The translations under genes were made by a program, and so were the position numbers. A stretch of 64,000 bases of DNA, taken from NCBI GenBank assembly GCA_017436645.1, contig JAFSCR010000023.1:62001-126000 (forward strand). Reading direction: 5' to 3'. Under the pieces are notes generated by a model, which was not told the origin of the DNA, searched no databases, and saw only the letters and a program-made list of their open reading frames with translations. This stretch comes from Clostridia bacterium. GTDB lineage: Bacteria; Bacillota; Clostridia; UMGS1883; UMGS1540. Below, piece by piece: positions 43,480-51,139 of the stretch (positions are counted from its first letter, which is position 1; each line of letters begins with the position of its first letter).

Positions 43480-44370
43480 ATGATTAGTGCAAGCGATGTA
43501 AAAGAATTAAGAGAAAGAACCGGTTGTGGCATGATGGACTGCAAAAAGGCCCTCACAGCTACAGATGGTGATATGGATAAGGCTATTGAATTCCTGCGTG
43601 AAAAGGGCCTTGCAGCTGCTGTTAAGAAGGCAGGCCGTATTGCTTCCGAAGGTCTTGTTGACATTCTGGTGGACGGCAATATTGGTGCAATGGTTGAAGT
43701 TAACTCCGAAACTGACTTTGTTGCTAAGAACGCAGAATTCCAGCAGTTTGTTAAGGATGTAGCAAAGCAGGTTATTGCAAGTAATCCCCAGGATGTGGAA
43801 GCTCTCCTTGATTCCAAGTTTGTTTCCGGCAGCAATACTATTCGTGAAATGCTCACAGAAAAGATTGCTACCATCGGCGAAAATATGAATGTAAGACGTT
43901 TTGAACGTTTTGAAGGCAATGTTATCGGTTACGTTCATGGTGGCGGCCGTATTGGCGTTATGGTAGCTGTTGAAGGCGACATTTCCAATCCTGCAGCATA
44001 CGAAGCTGCAAGAGATGCAGCAATGCAAATTGCAGCCATTAATCCCTTATATCTTGACAAGGAAGTCGTTCCCGCAGAAGATATCGAAAAAGAAAAGAAC
44101 ATCATTATTGCGCAGATTAAGGAAGATCCGAAGAATGCGAATAAGCCTGAAAACATCATTGAAAAAATGGTTGGCGGCAAAATCAACAAATTCTTTGAAC
44201 AGAACTGCCTTCTCCAGCAGGCATTCGTTAAGGATGATAGCGTAAGTGTTGGCAAGTATCTGGAAGCTAATGGTGTTAAGCTCCTGAAGTACACTCGTTT
44301 TGAAAAAGGCGAAGGCCTTGAAAAGAAAGTTGACGATTTCGCTAGTGAAGTAGCAGGAATGGTTAAATAA
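43480..44370 (+). CDS. tsf: Translation elongation factor Ts
   Basis: EF-Ts exchanges GDP for GTP on EF-Tu. The 296 residues include the N-terminal UBA-like domain (VKELRERTGCGMMDCKKAL), the core motif MVEVNSETDFVAKNAEFQ that contacts the EF-Tu nucleotide site, and a C-terminal half with LLQQAFVKDDSVSVGKYLEA. The length is typical. GAAAGGAAG precedes the ATG. Confidence 0.98.
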   Translation: MISASDVKELRERTGCGMMDCKKALTATDGDMDKAIEFLREKGLAAAVKKAGRIASEGLVDILVDGNIGAMVEVNSETDFVAKNAEFQQFVKDVAKQVIASNPQDVEALLDSKFVSGSNTIREMLTEKIATIGENMNVRRFERFEGNVIGYVHGGGRIGVMVAVEGDISNPAAYEAARDAAMQIAAINPLYLDKEVVPAEDIEKEKNIIIAQIKEDPKNANKPENIIEKMVGGKINKFFEQNCLLQQAFVKDDSVSVGKYLEANGVKLLKYTRFEKGEGLEKKVDDFASEVAGMVK

Positions 44371-44382
44371 TTTAGGCAAAAT

Positions 44383-44417
44383 AAAAGCCGGAAGTTTTTA
44401 AGACTTCCGGCTTTTTT
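44383..44417. terminator. Bidirectional terminator between tsf and the IMPase gene
   Basis: AAAAGCCGGAAGT (44383-44395) pairs perfectly with ACTTCCGGCTTTT (44403-44415), with T-runs in both directions. It serves tsf and the convergent gene at 44422. Confidence 0.93.
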
Positions 44418-44421
44418 GTGT

Positions 44422-45186
44422 TTACATATGTAATACAGAATGGAGTTCGTTATGAATTTTTCCATTTGAAGCAATAATATCATCAGGCGTTTCAAAAGAA
44501 ACAGGCCCAAGAGAATAGTTTGTAATCTTACCGCCGGCCTCATTTAAAATTGCAGCCCCTGCAGCATAATCCCAAGGCTTTAAGTTTCGTTCAAAAAAGC
44601 CATCCGTACGCCCCGCAGCAAGATAGCAAAGCTCCAGTGCTGCCGCACCAAACCGACGAATATCTTCACATCTTTCATAAACCTTACGGGCAGAAGAAAA
44701 AACATCTTCTGAAAGTGTTTTTTTATAAGGGGCGGTCCCCAAACTAATAAGACTATGTTTTAGAGAAGGTGTTTGCGAAACAGAAATTTTTTCTCCATTA
44801 AAATAAGCGCCTTTTCCTTTTTCAGCGTAAAACAGCTCATCTGTAAACGGATTATAAACAACACCGAGAACAGGTTCATAATTTGTAACAAGCCCCAAAG
44901 AGACTGCGCTTTGATTTAAATTGTGGATTAAGTTTGCAGTGCCATCTATTGGGTCAAGAATCCATACCGATGCATTTTCAAAGTCAACAAAAGAAGTCTC
45001 TTCTTCGCCCATAAATTGAATGGAAGGGAAGAGGGCGAACAACTGTTCTTTCAAATAAGATTGAACTTCAAAATCGACCTGTGTGACATAGTTTCCGTAA
45101 CCTTTGACGGTAACGTCATTTTTCTTATTAATGTCCAAAATGATGCTTTTTGTTCGTTTTACAATATCAATAATGTTTTCTAACAT
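44422..45186 (-). CDS. Inositol monophosphatase family protein
   Basis: This is a Mg2+-dependent sugar- or polyol-phosphatase of about 254 residues. FMGEEETSF gives the first metal-binding Glu, WILDPIDGTANLIHNL is the IMPase motif 1 (Asp-Pro-x-Asp-Gly-Thr), and KPWDYAAGAAILNEAGGKI is motif 2. Relatives act on inositol 1-phosphate, 3'-phosphoadenosine 5'-phosphate or fructose bisphosphate, so the substrate is open. The start at 45186 is a choice; an ATG at 45195 is also in frame but only two bases from the G-run. It is a monocistronic unit with its own promoter. Confidence 0.9.
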   Translation of the reverse strand: MLENIIDIVKRTKSIILDINKKNDVTVKGYGNYVTQVDFEVQSYLKEQLFALFPSIQFMGEEETSFVDFENASVWILDPIDGTANLIHNLNQSAVSLGLVTNYEPVLGVVYNPFTDELFYAEKGKGAYFNGEKISVSQTPSLKHSLISLGTAPYKKTLSEDVFSSARKVYERCEDIRRFGAAALELCYLAAGRTDGFFERNLKPWDYAAGAAILNEAGGKITNYSLGPVSFETPDDIIASNGKIHNELHSVLHM

Positions 45187-45263
45187 ATTAATCATTACCC
45201 CTATATAAAATATTGAAAATATAAAAATGAAATATTAAGATAAAACGTTTCTTATTTTCTAAT

Positions 45264-45292
45264 ATTATACTATATTAGAACAATAAAAGCAA
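45264..45292 (-). promoter_or_regulatory. Sigma-A promoter of the IMPase gene
   Basis: On the minus strand, TTGCTT (45292-45287), a 17-base spacer and TATAAT (45269-45264). Confidence 0.72.
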
Positions 45293-45304
45293 ATGTTTTG
45301 CTTT
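45286..45304. repeat. AAAGCAAA-TGT-TTTGCTTT palindrome between the IMPase gene and spoVT
   Basis: A perfect eight-base inverted repeat with a three-base centre. It covers the -35 of the minus-strand promoter and lies about 100 bases upstream of spoVT. It has operator geometry; the binding protein is unknown. Confidence 0.65.
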
Positions 45305-45337
45305 AAAAAATAAGTTAAAACTTTCCTAACATTTTTT

Positions 45338-45367
45338 TACATAAAAATTCCCTTGTTGCAGATAATA
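45338..45367 (+). promoter_or_regulatory. Possible forespore (sigma-F/G type) promoter of spoVT
   Basis: TACATA (45338-45343), a 17-base spacer and GATAATA (45361-45367) approximate the sigma-G pattern GHATR / CATWMTA, with one mismatch in each element. In B. subtilis spoVT is transcribed by sigma-G. No sigma-A promoter is evident in this gap. Confidence 0.3.
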
Positions 45368-45403
45368 GGTTTGTAAAAACAAACAAAAGGAGTAAATTTG
45401 TAT

Positions 45404-45943
45404 ATGAAAGCAACAGGGATTGTAAGAAGAATAGACGATTTGGGCAGAGTGGTTATTCCCAAAGAAATCAGGCGTACAATGAGAATTCGGGAAGGTGATC
45501 CTTTAGAAATTTTTACAAATCGAGATGGCGAAGTAATCTTTAAAAAATATTCACCAATAGGAGAACTTGGAGATTTTGCCTTGCAATATGCAGAAGCGCT
45601 TGCCAAAACCGCAGGCCGTCCGGTTTGTATAACTGATAAAGATAACGTCATTGCTGTTTCCGGCGCTCCTAAAAAGGAACTGCACGAAAAAAGAGTGAGT
45701 CATGACCTGGAAAGGATAATGAACGAAAAAACCACTTTTTTGAGCCGAGGAAATGCAAATAGTATTCATATTGCAGATGGTGCAGAACGTTTTCAAGCAG
45801 GGGTCGTTGTGCCAATTATTTCAGAAGGGGATCCTATTGGCAGCGTAGTTATGATGACAAGCGAAGGGGATTCGCAGATGGGAGAAGTTGAAGAAAAATT
45901 AGCACAATCGGCGGCAGGGTTTTTAGGAAGACAAATGGAATAA
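45404..45943 (+). CDS. spoVT: Stage V sporulation protein T
   Basis: SpoVT is a forespore transcription factor that tunes sigma-G genes and spore coat and germination properties. From the ATG at 45404 the 179 residues comprise an AbrB-type swapped-hairpin DNA-binding domain at about 1-50 (MKATGIVRRIDDLGRVVIPK, RIREGDPLEIF) and a GAF domain at about 55-178. GDPIGSVVMMTSE and a C-terminal AAGFLGRQME match B. subtilis closely. A TTG at 45398 is in frame, but the ATG matches the known N-terminus. Its presence is the main evidence for an endospore-forming lineage. Confidence 0.95.
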   Translation: MKATGIVRRIDDLGRVVIPKEIRRTMRIREGDPLEIFTNRDGEVIFKKYSPIGELGDFALQYAEALAKTAGRPVCITDKDNVIAVSGAPKKELHEKRVSHDLERIMNEKTTFLSRGNANSIHIADGAERFQAGVVVPIISEGDPIGSVVMMTSEGDSQMGEVEEKLAQSAAGFLGRQME

Positions 45944-45977
45944 AAAAAGAATCCGGATGATTCCGGATTCTTTTTTT
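45942..45977. terminator. Bidirectional terminator between spoVT and the membrane protein gene
   Basis: AAAAAAAGAATCCGGA (45942-45957) and TCCGGATTCTTTTTTT (45962-45977) form a perfect stem with a four-base loop. T-runs occur on both strands. Confidence 0.93.
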
Positions 45978-45978
45978 A

Positions 45979-46737
45979 TTAATATCTTTCTCTATTTTCC
46001 CAAGCATACTTGCACATAGGAATGGAATATAAGAAAATGTAAAGAATAGAAAGAACTAAAACAACTGCACTAATAATTGTTAATACAAGAACCGAAGACG
46101 GAACAAACAAGTTGTAAACAGGAGAAGTAAGTAAACCTAATAACGTTCCAACACTCCAGATTACAGGAAAACCAATATTCCAGAAGAACTTTAAAAGTAA
46201 AACGGTAACAGCTGCACCTATGATAGCTAAAAGGAAAGAAAACAGCGGGAAACCAATTGTAGAAGTGATGTTATACTTTCCGGGAAGCTTTGCATCAGCC
46301 CAGATATTCGGAAATACATCACGAGCCAAATCGGGGTAATTATAGCAGAACCACAAATATTCATTTAAAGAAAGTGTTACGTCACCGGCCGAAAATTCTT
46401 TAAGATTTAAGGTATATGTACCATTTTCACCGGACCAGTCAGCCTTAAACTTCTCGACGCCATTAAGTTCATTCTTTAAAGTGTTAACTTCTGCCGTAAG
46501 AGTTTCTGCTTTTGCAGGGTCAGCCTTGATTTCCTTTTCTAAATCAGAAATTGAAAGCTTTATGTCTGAAATTTTCTGATCAATTTCAGCATTTGCATTG
46601 CTCAGCTTTTTGCTGTCAATCTGTGTGTATGTAAAAAACGGCATTGAGCAACATACGACATAGGCAAGCATAAGAACGGCAATTACTGCGGCAAAAACAT
46701 TGCGAATTTTGGTGCTTTTTAATCCTGTTGTTTCCAT
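45979..46737 (-). CDS. Membrane protein with an external coiled-coil segment, unknown family
   Basis: I do not recognise this 252-residue protein. Residues about 11-35 form a membrane helix. Residues about 45-100 are a heptad-like, Lys/Glu-rich coiled coil (EIDQKISDIKLSISDLEKEI). A polar segment with an aromatic patch (LNEYLWFCYNYPDLARDVFP) follows. Three hydrophobic helices at about 160-245 end in a short basic tail. The probable topology is a loop of about 110 residues outside the cell between helix 1 and the rest. It has its own strong promoter and stands next to spoVT and a secreted-type esterase. A sensor or envelope role is only a guess. Confidence 0.6.
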   Translation of the reverse strand: METTGLKSTKIRNVFAAVIAVLMLAYVVCCSMPFFTYTQIDSKKLSNANAEIDQKISDIKLSISDLEKEIKADPAKAETLTAEVNTLKNELNGVEKFKADWSGENGTYTLNLKEFSAGDVTLSLNEYLWFCYNYPDLARDVFPNIWADAKLPGKYNITSTIGFPLFSFLLAIIGAAVTVLLLKFFWNIGFPVIWSVGTLLGLLTSPVYNLFVPSSVLVLTIISAVVLVLSILYIFLYSIPMCKYAWENRERY

Positions 46738-46775
46738 GAAAAATCATCCTTCCAAGTATAATTAAATTTAATATA

Positions 46776-46804
46776 ATAATATCATATTTGAAAAAATTTG
46801 TCAA
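46776..46804 (-). promoter_or_regulatory. Sigma-A promoter of the coiled-coil membrane protein
   Basis: On the minus strand, a perfect TTGACA (46804-46799), a 17-base spacer and TATTAT (46781-46776). Confidence 0.85.
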
Positions 46805-46824
46805 GTAAAAGACAAAAGAATAAT

Positions 46825-47565
46825 TTATTTTGTATCAAAGAAAAATTTTATTGCTTTTTGAATTTGTGCATCCCAAAATTTCCAATCATGAACACCCGGC
46901 GCAGGATCAAATTGAAACGAAATAGATGTTTCAGATAGTGCACTAACAAAACTAAGATTGTTTTGAAAGAGAAAATCATCTTGCCCGCACGTTATATACA
47001 ATCGTGGAGACGGGGAAGAAAAAGGTTCTTTAATGATATGAAACAAATCATCATTGGAATTTGTCACATCGATTTGATCGCCAAACACTAATTTCCTGAT
47101 TTCCGCCCAACGAGGGTCGCGTGATAATCTGTTTGAAATATCAACAGCACCGGATAAACATGCAGCAGCGCCAAAAACAGAGGGATTAAGAAGAGCAATC
47201 TTCAATGCACCGTAACCGCCCATCGATACGCCGGCAATATATGTTTTTTCTTTATCTGTACTAAATGAAAATAACCTTGAAACATAGGGGAACAGTTCGT
47301 TTGTAAAAAACGAGTAATAAGCTCCACCGTAAGCCATGTCGCGGTAGAAACTACGAGCGGCATCCGGCATAATAACGGCAATACCTGCTTCATTTGCGTA
47401 TCGTTCAATGGAGGTAAACCGCGACCATGATGTAAAATCATCCTTAAGGCCGTGTAATAAATATAATACGGGCGCTCCCGTCTCACGGCCTTCAGGAATA
47501 ATGGCATTAAACTGTGTGGATTTTTGTAAAACATTTGAAAAAAAACTACAAGTTATAAAAGCCAT
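46825..47565 (-). CDS. Alpha/beta-hydrolase esterase (tributyrin esterase/esterase D type)
   Basis: The 246 residues form a compact serine esterase. VLYLLHGLKDDFTSW holds the oxyanion-hole HGL segment. YIAGVSMGGYGALKIAL is the nucleophile elbow (Ser in GVSMGG). ITCGQDDFLF contributes the acid, and GVHDWKFWD the catalytic His. Relatives include EstA-type tributyrin esterases, feruloyl or acetyl-xylan esterases and S-formylglutathione hydrolases, so the substrate is unclear. There is no signal peptide. GAAGAGG precedes the ATG, only 11 bases after the clpX stop, so it may be transcribed with tig-clpP-clpX. Confidence 0.87.
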   Translation of the reverse strand: MAFITCSFFSNVLQKSTQFNAIIPEGRETGAPVLYLLHGLKDDFTSWSRFTSIERYANEAGIAVIMPDAARSFYRDMAYGGAYYSFFTNELFPYVSRLFSFSTDKEKTYIAGVSMGGYGALKIALLNPSVFGAAACLSGAVDISNRLSRDPRWAEIRKLVFGDQIDVTNSNDDLFHIIKEPFSSPSPRLYITCGQDDFLFQNNLSFVSALSETSISFQFDPAPGVHDWKFWDAQIQKAIKFFFDTK

Positions 47566-47576
47566 GTTGAACCTCT

Positions 47577-48884
47577 TCAGGATGCTGATTCCCGTTTTTT
47601 TGTTGTGCTTTTCACAGTTTTACGGAGAGAGGGGCGACTGGGAGAATATTTAATCTCCGGGCATCCCGATTCTATTGTTTCGCCCGTTATAATAACTCGC
47701 TCAATTGTGGGGTCAGAGGGAATCGTAAACATTATCTCTGTTAAAACTTCCTCAAAAATAGCCCGCAGGCCTCGAGCACCTGTTTTTCTGTTGTACGCTT
47801 TTTGGGCAATTTTGTCCAATGCATCCTCATTTACTTCCAGTGTAACATCATCAAATGCAAAAAGCTCCTGGTATTGTTTTAAAATTGCATTTTTGGGTTC
47901 TTTAATAATTTGTTTTAAAGCCGCAACGTCCAAAGAATGCAGTGTGACAACTACAGGCAATCTTCCGATAAATTCAGGAATTAATCCATATTTAATAAGA
48001 TCCTGCGGTTCAACTTGTGATAAAATCGCATCCATGTCTTCCGTGTTTGCACGGGTGATTTCCGAACCAAAACCCATGGATTTTTTACCAATTCTTTTTT
48101 GGATAACTTTATCAAGACTTTCAAAAGCACCGCCAACAATAAAAAGAATATTGGACGTATCAATTTGAATAAATTCCTGGTGCGGATGCTTTCTGCCGCC
48201 TTGTGGCGGAACAGAGGCTACTGTACCTTCCAGAATCTTCAAAAGCGCTTGTTGTACACCCTCGCCGCTAACATCTCTTGTGATAGAGGGGTTTTCGCTT
48301 TTTTTGGAAATTTTATCAATTTCATCTATATATATAATTCCCCGTGAAGCACGTTCAATATCATAGTCAGCAGCCTGAATAAGTTTCAAAAGAATATTTT
48401 CTACATCTTCGCCTACATAACCGGCCTCTGTTAAAGAGGTGGCATCTGCAATCGCAAAGGGAACGTCTAAAATTTTGGCAAGGGTCTGTGCAAGCAGGGT
48501 CTTTCCCGAACCCGTAGGACCTAAAAGTAAAATATTACTTTTTTGCAGTTCAACTTCATCATTTAAAATTGTTTCATTACCAATTCTTTTGTAATGATTG
48601 TAAACTGCAACTGACAGACTCTTTTTTGCTTTATCCTGCCCAATTATATAATTATCCAGTGATTCCTTAATTTCAATGGGTTTGGGCACTGATGTTGTCT
48701 CTTTTTTTTCGGACATAGATGAAGAAGCTTTCAAAGAAGCTTCTTCATCTATAATTTCAAAACATAATTCAATGCACTCGTCGCAAATATAAACACCGGG
48801 ACCTGCGACTAATCGTCCAACCTGATCTTGTGTTTTGTCGCAAAAAGAGCAACGTAACATATTGGGATCATCATATTTTGACAT
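47577..48884 (-). CDS. clpX: ATP-dependent Clp protease ATPase subunit ClpX
   Basis: ClpX is an AAA+ unfoldase that partners ClpP. The 435 residues include an N-terminal zinc-binding domain (CSFC at about 12-15, CDEC at about 34-37). [16 protein letters not shown] is Walker A and [10 protein letters not shown] is Walker [15 protein letters not shown] is the pore/ISS region, [14 protein letters not shown] includes the ClpP-facing IGF-like loop, and [10 protein letters not shown] is the sensor-2 motif. The extreme C-terminus is Lys/Ser/Thr-rich. It follows clpP by 27 bases. Confidence 0.97.
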   Translation of the reverse strand: MSKYDDPNMLRCSFCDKTQDQVGRLVAGPGVYICDECIELCFEIIDEEASLKASSSMSEKKETTSVPKPIEIKESLDNYIIGQDKAKKSLSVAVYNHYKRIGNETILNDEVELQKSNILLLGPTGSGKTLLAQTLAKILDVPFAIADATSLTEAGYVGEDVENILLKLIQAADYDIERASRGIIYIDEIDKISKKSENPSITRDVSGEGVQQALLKILEGTVASVPPQGGRKHPHQEFIQIDTSNILFIVGGAFESLDKVIQKRIGKKSMGFGSEITRANTEDMDAILSQVEPQDLIKYGLIPEFIGRLPVVVTLHSLDVAALKQIIKEPKNAILKQYQELFAFDDVTLEVNEDALDKIAQKAYNRKTGARGLRAIFEEVLTEIMFTIPSDPTIERVIITGETIESGCPEIKYSPSRPSLRKTVKSTTKKRESAS

Positions 48885-48911
48885 AAAATAACCTACGCTT
48901 TCTAAAAGAAT

Positions 48912-49493
48912 TTAGCGTTTTTCAATCACTTTATCAATGAGCCCATATTCCTGAGCCATAGGTGCAGTCATGAAATTGTCACGTTCTGTGTCTCTTTGAA
49001 TAACTTCAAGCGGTTGTCCTGTGTTCTGGCTTAAAATACGGTTCATGCGATCTTTAATGTTGAGAATATGATCAGTATGAATTTTAATATCGGTCGCTTG
49101 CCCTTGCATACCGCCAAGAGGTTGGTGGATCATGATTTCACTATTGGGGAGGGCAAGGCGCTTTCCCTTTGCGCCAGCAGAGAGAAGAAAAGCACCCATG
49201 CTTGCTGCCATACCGATGCAAATGGTTGAAACATCGCATTTAATGTAATTCATTGTGTCATAGATTGCCATACCGGCAGAAATAGAACCGCCGGGACTGT
49301 TAATGTACAAATGAATGTCTTTATCCGGATCTTCGCTTTCGAGAAACAAAAGCTGTGCAACCACAAGACTGGCTGTAACATCGTTTACTTCTTCGCCAAG
49401 AAAAATAATACGATCTTTTAAAAGGCGAGAGTAAATATCATAAGAACGTTCGCCGTGATTTGTTTGATCAACGACCATAGGTACCAGACTCAT
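48912..49493 (-). CDS. clpP: ATP-dependent Clp protease proteolytic subunit ClpP
   Basis: ClpP is a tetradecameric serine protease serving both ClpX and ClpC in this genome. The 193 residues include [59 protein letters not shown] (Ser98-type nucleophile) and [16 protein letters not shown] (catalytic His), with an Asp in ERDNFMTA. No CtsR box is visible upstream, so only the clpC operon appears under direct CtsR control here. Confidence 0.98.
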   Translation of the reverse strand: MSLVPMVVDQTNHGERSYDIYSRLLKDRIIFLGEEVNDVTASLVVAQLLFLESEDPDKDIHLYINSPGGSISAGMAIYDTMNYIKCDVSTICIGMAASMGAFLLSAGAKGKRLALPNSEIMIHQPLGGMQGQATDIKIHTDHILNIKDRMNRILSQNTGQPLEVIQRDTERDNFMTAPMAQEYGLIDKVIEKR

Positions 49494-49530
49494 CGTAAAA
49501 CCTCCATGTTATGCTATAAAAAAATTATAA

Positions 49531-50994
49531 TTATGCTTCGGCGTCATCCTTTTTAGTTGTTTTCTTGGTTGTTGTAGTTTTTTTGGCTGTTGTGCTCTTT
49601 GTCGAAGCAGATTTAGTTGTAGTTGTTTTCTTTGCTGCAGGTTTTTTTGCAGGTGCAGCTTCGTCTGCTGTTTCAGCGTCTGTAGCTTTGGGAGCTGCTT
49701 TTTTGCGAGGTTTCTTTACTTCAGCGTTTTCTACCAAGAAGGCAAGCGTCTTATTGGTTGTCAAATCTGCAGCAATGCCGTCGAGGTTTTCTCCCATAAT
49801 CTTTTTAATCTTGTCGAGATCCATTTTATATGCATCAGCCATTTTCTGCAGTTCTTCATCAATTTCTTCATCAGTAGCTTTAATGTTTTCGATTGCAGCA
49901 ATCTTTTCAAGAATTAAGCTGCCTTTTACTGCACGGCCTGCATTTTCTTCATACTGTGCACGAACATCTTCCATCTTCATGCCGGTGTACTGGACGTACT
50001 GCTCGAGTGTAAGGCCCTGAGAAGAGAGGCGATAGCGTAAATCATCGAGCATTCTGTCGATCTGTGTTTCAATCATGGGGCGGGGAATATCAATTTCTGT
50101 TGCTTTAGATACAGCTTCCATGATTTTATCTTCAGTTTCACGAAGTGCACGGGTTTCGCCGGCTTTTGTAAGTTTGTCATTAATATCTGCTTTAAGAGCA
50201 TCTAATGTATCAAATTCACTGATGTCTTTTGCAAATTCGTCATCAAGAACGGGAAGTTCCTTTTTCTTGATGGCATGAATTGTAACTTTAAACATTGCTG
50301 CCTTTCCCTTTAAATCTTCAGCATGGTATTCTTCCGGGAAAGTAACATTCACTTCGCATTCCGAACCTTTTTCTTTACCGATAAGCTGATCTTCAAAGCC
50401 GGGAATGAACTGACCGGAGCCAATGGTAAGATCGTGGTTTTTGTCAGCACCGCCGGCAAAAGCTACACCATCCACAAAGCCCTCATAATCAATCGTTACA
50501 ATGTCCCCGTTTTCAACAGGACGATCTTCAACAGTCACAAGACGTGCATTTTGTTCCTGCATGCGAGCGAGCTCGTTGTTAACATCTTCCTCAGTAGGAA
50601 TATATTCTATTTTATCCACCTTAATTCCCTTGTATTCACCAAGTTCAAATTCAGGCTTAACTGTAACAACAGCTTTGAAAATAAAAGTCTGCCCTTCACC
50701 GATTTGAACAATGTCAATTTCAGGCTGTGCAACAGGGGAAATCTGATTTTCTTCAATCGCTTTATCATATGCATCAGGGCATACAAAGTTTATTGCATCT
50801 TCATAAAATACAGCTTCGCCGTAATATTTTTCAATAAACTTTCTGGGAGCATGACCTTTTCTAAAGCCGGGGAGTGCAATGCTTTTTACATTTTTGCGAT
50901 AAGCTTTTTCCAGGCCTTCTTCAAATTTTTCCTTGTCCACTTCGATTTCAAGTGTGACGATGTTTTTGTCTGTTTTTTCAACCTTTACGTTCAT
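49531..50994 (-). CDS. tig: Trigger factor with a histone-H1-like C-terminal tail
   Basis: This ribosome-bound chaperone and prolyl isomerase greets nascent chains at the exit tunnel. The 487 residues include the N-terminal ribosome-binding domain with the signature near GFRKGHAPRKFIEK. The FKBP domain is at about 155-245 (VENGDIVTIDYEGFVDG, IGSGQFIPGFEDQL). The helical chaperone domain extends to about 425. The last 61 residues (coding bases 49534-49716) are almost only Lys, Ala, Thr, Ser and Pro, with repeats such as TTTTK and AKKTT, then DDAEA. Typical trigger factors stop near 430-450 residues. The tail could bind rRNA or other nucleic acid. The order tig-clpP-clpX is canonical. Confidence 0.96.
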   Translation of the reverse strand: MNVKVEKTDKNIVTLEIEVDKEKFEEGLEKAYRKNVKSIALPGFRKGHAPRKFIEKYYGEAVFYEDAINFVCPDAYDKAIEENQISPVAQPEIDIVQIGEGQTFIFKAVVTVKPEFELGEYKGIKVDKIEYIPTEEDVNNELARMQEQNARLVTVEDRPVENGDIVTIDYEGFVDGVAFAGGADKNHDLTIGSGQFIPGFEDQLIGKEKGSECEVNVTFPEEYHAEDLKGKAAMFKVTIHAIKKKELPVLDDEFAKDISEFDTLDALKADINDKLTKAGETRALRETEDKIMEAVSKATEIDIPRPMIETQIDRMLDDLRYRLSSQGLTLEQYVQYTGMKMEDVRAQYEENAGRAVKGSLILEKIAAIENIKATDEEIDEELQKMADAYKMDLDKIKKIMGENLDGIAADLTTNKTLAFLVENAEVKKPRKKAAPKATDAETADEAAPAKKPAAKKTTTTKSASTKSTTAKKTTTTKKTTKKDDAEA

Positions 50995-51035
50995 TTGTTT
51001 ACCTCCAGAAATAAATTAACTTCTTCAATCAATTA

Positions 51036-51063
51036 ATTATACCATATATTTCTTTTTTTGCAA
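51036..51063 (-). promoter_or_regulatory. tig: Sigma-A promoter of tig-clpP-clpX
   Basis: On the minus strand, TTGCAA (51063-51058), a 16-base spacer and TATAAT (51041-51036). Confidence 0.72.
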
Positions 51064-51092
51064 GCCTTTTTTGAAAAATCCTTTCAAAAAAT

Positions 51093-51122
51093 AAAAGTGT
51101 CGAAGGAGATCGACACTTTAAA
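51093..51122 (-). terminator. Terminator after the large SLH gene
   Basis: AAAGTGTCGA (51094-51103) and TCGACACTTT (51110-51119) form a perfect stem with a six-base loop. On the minus strand it is followed by T-rich sequence, directly after the stop at 51140. Confidence 0.88.
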
Positions 51123-51139
51123 AAACAAAACAACTTGAC

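Noticed and set aside
50323-51036. A 237-codon + strand frame opposite tig
   Set aside because: It is antisense to conserved trigger-factor domains and is rich in Phe/Asn, as expected for the complement of Lys/Glu codons.
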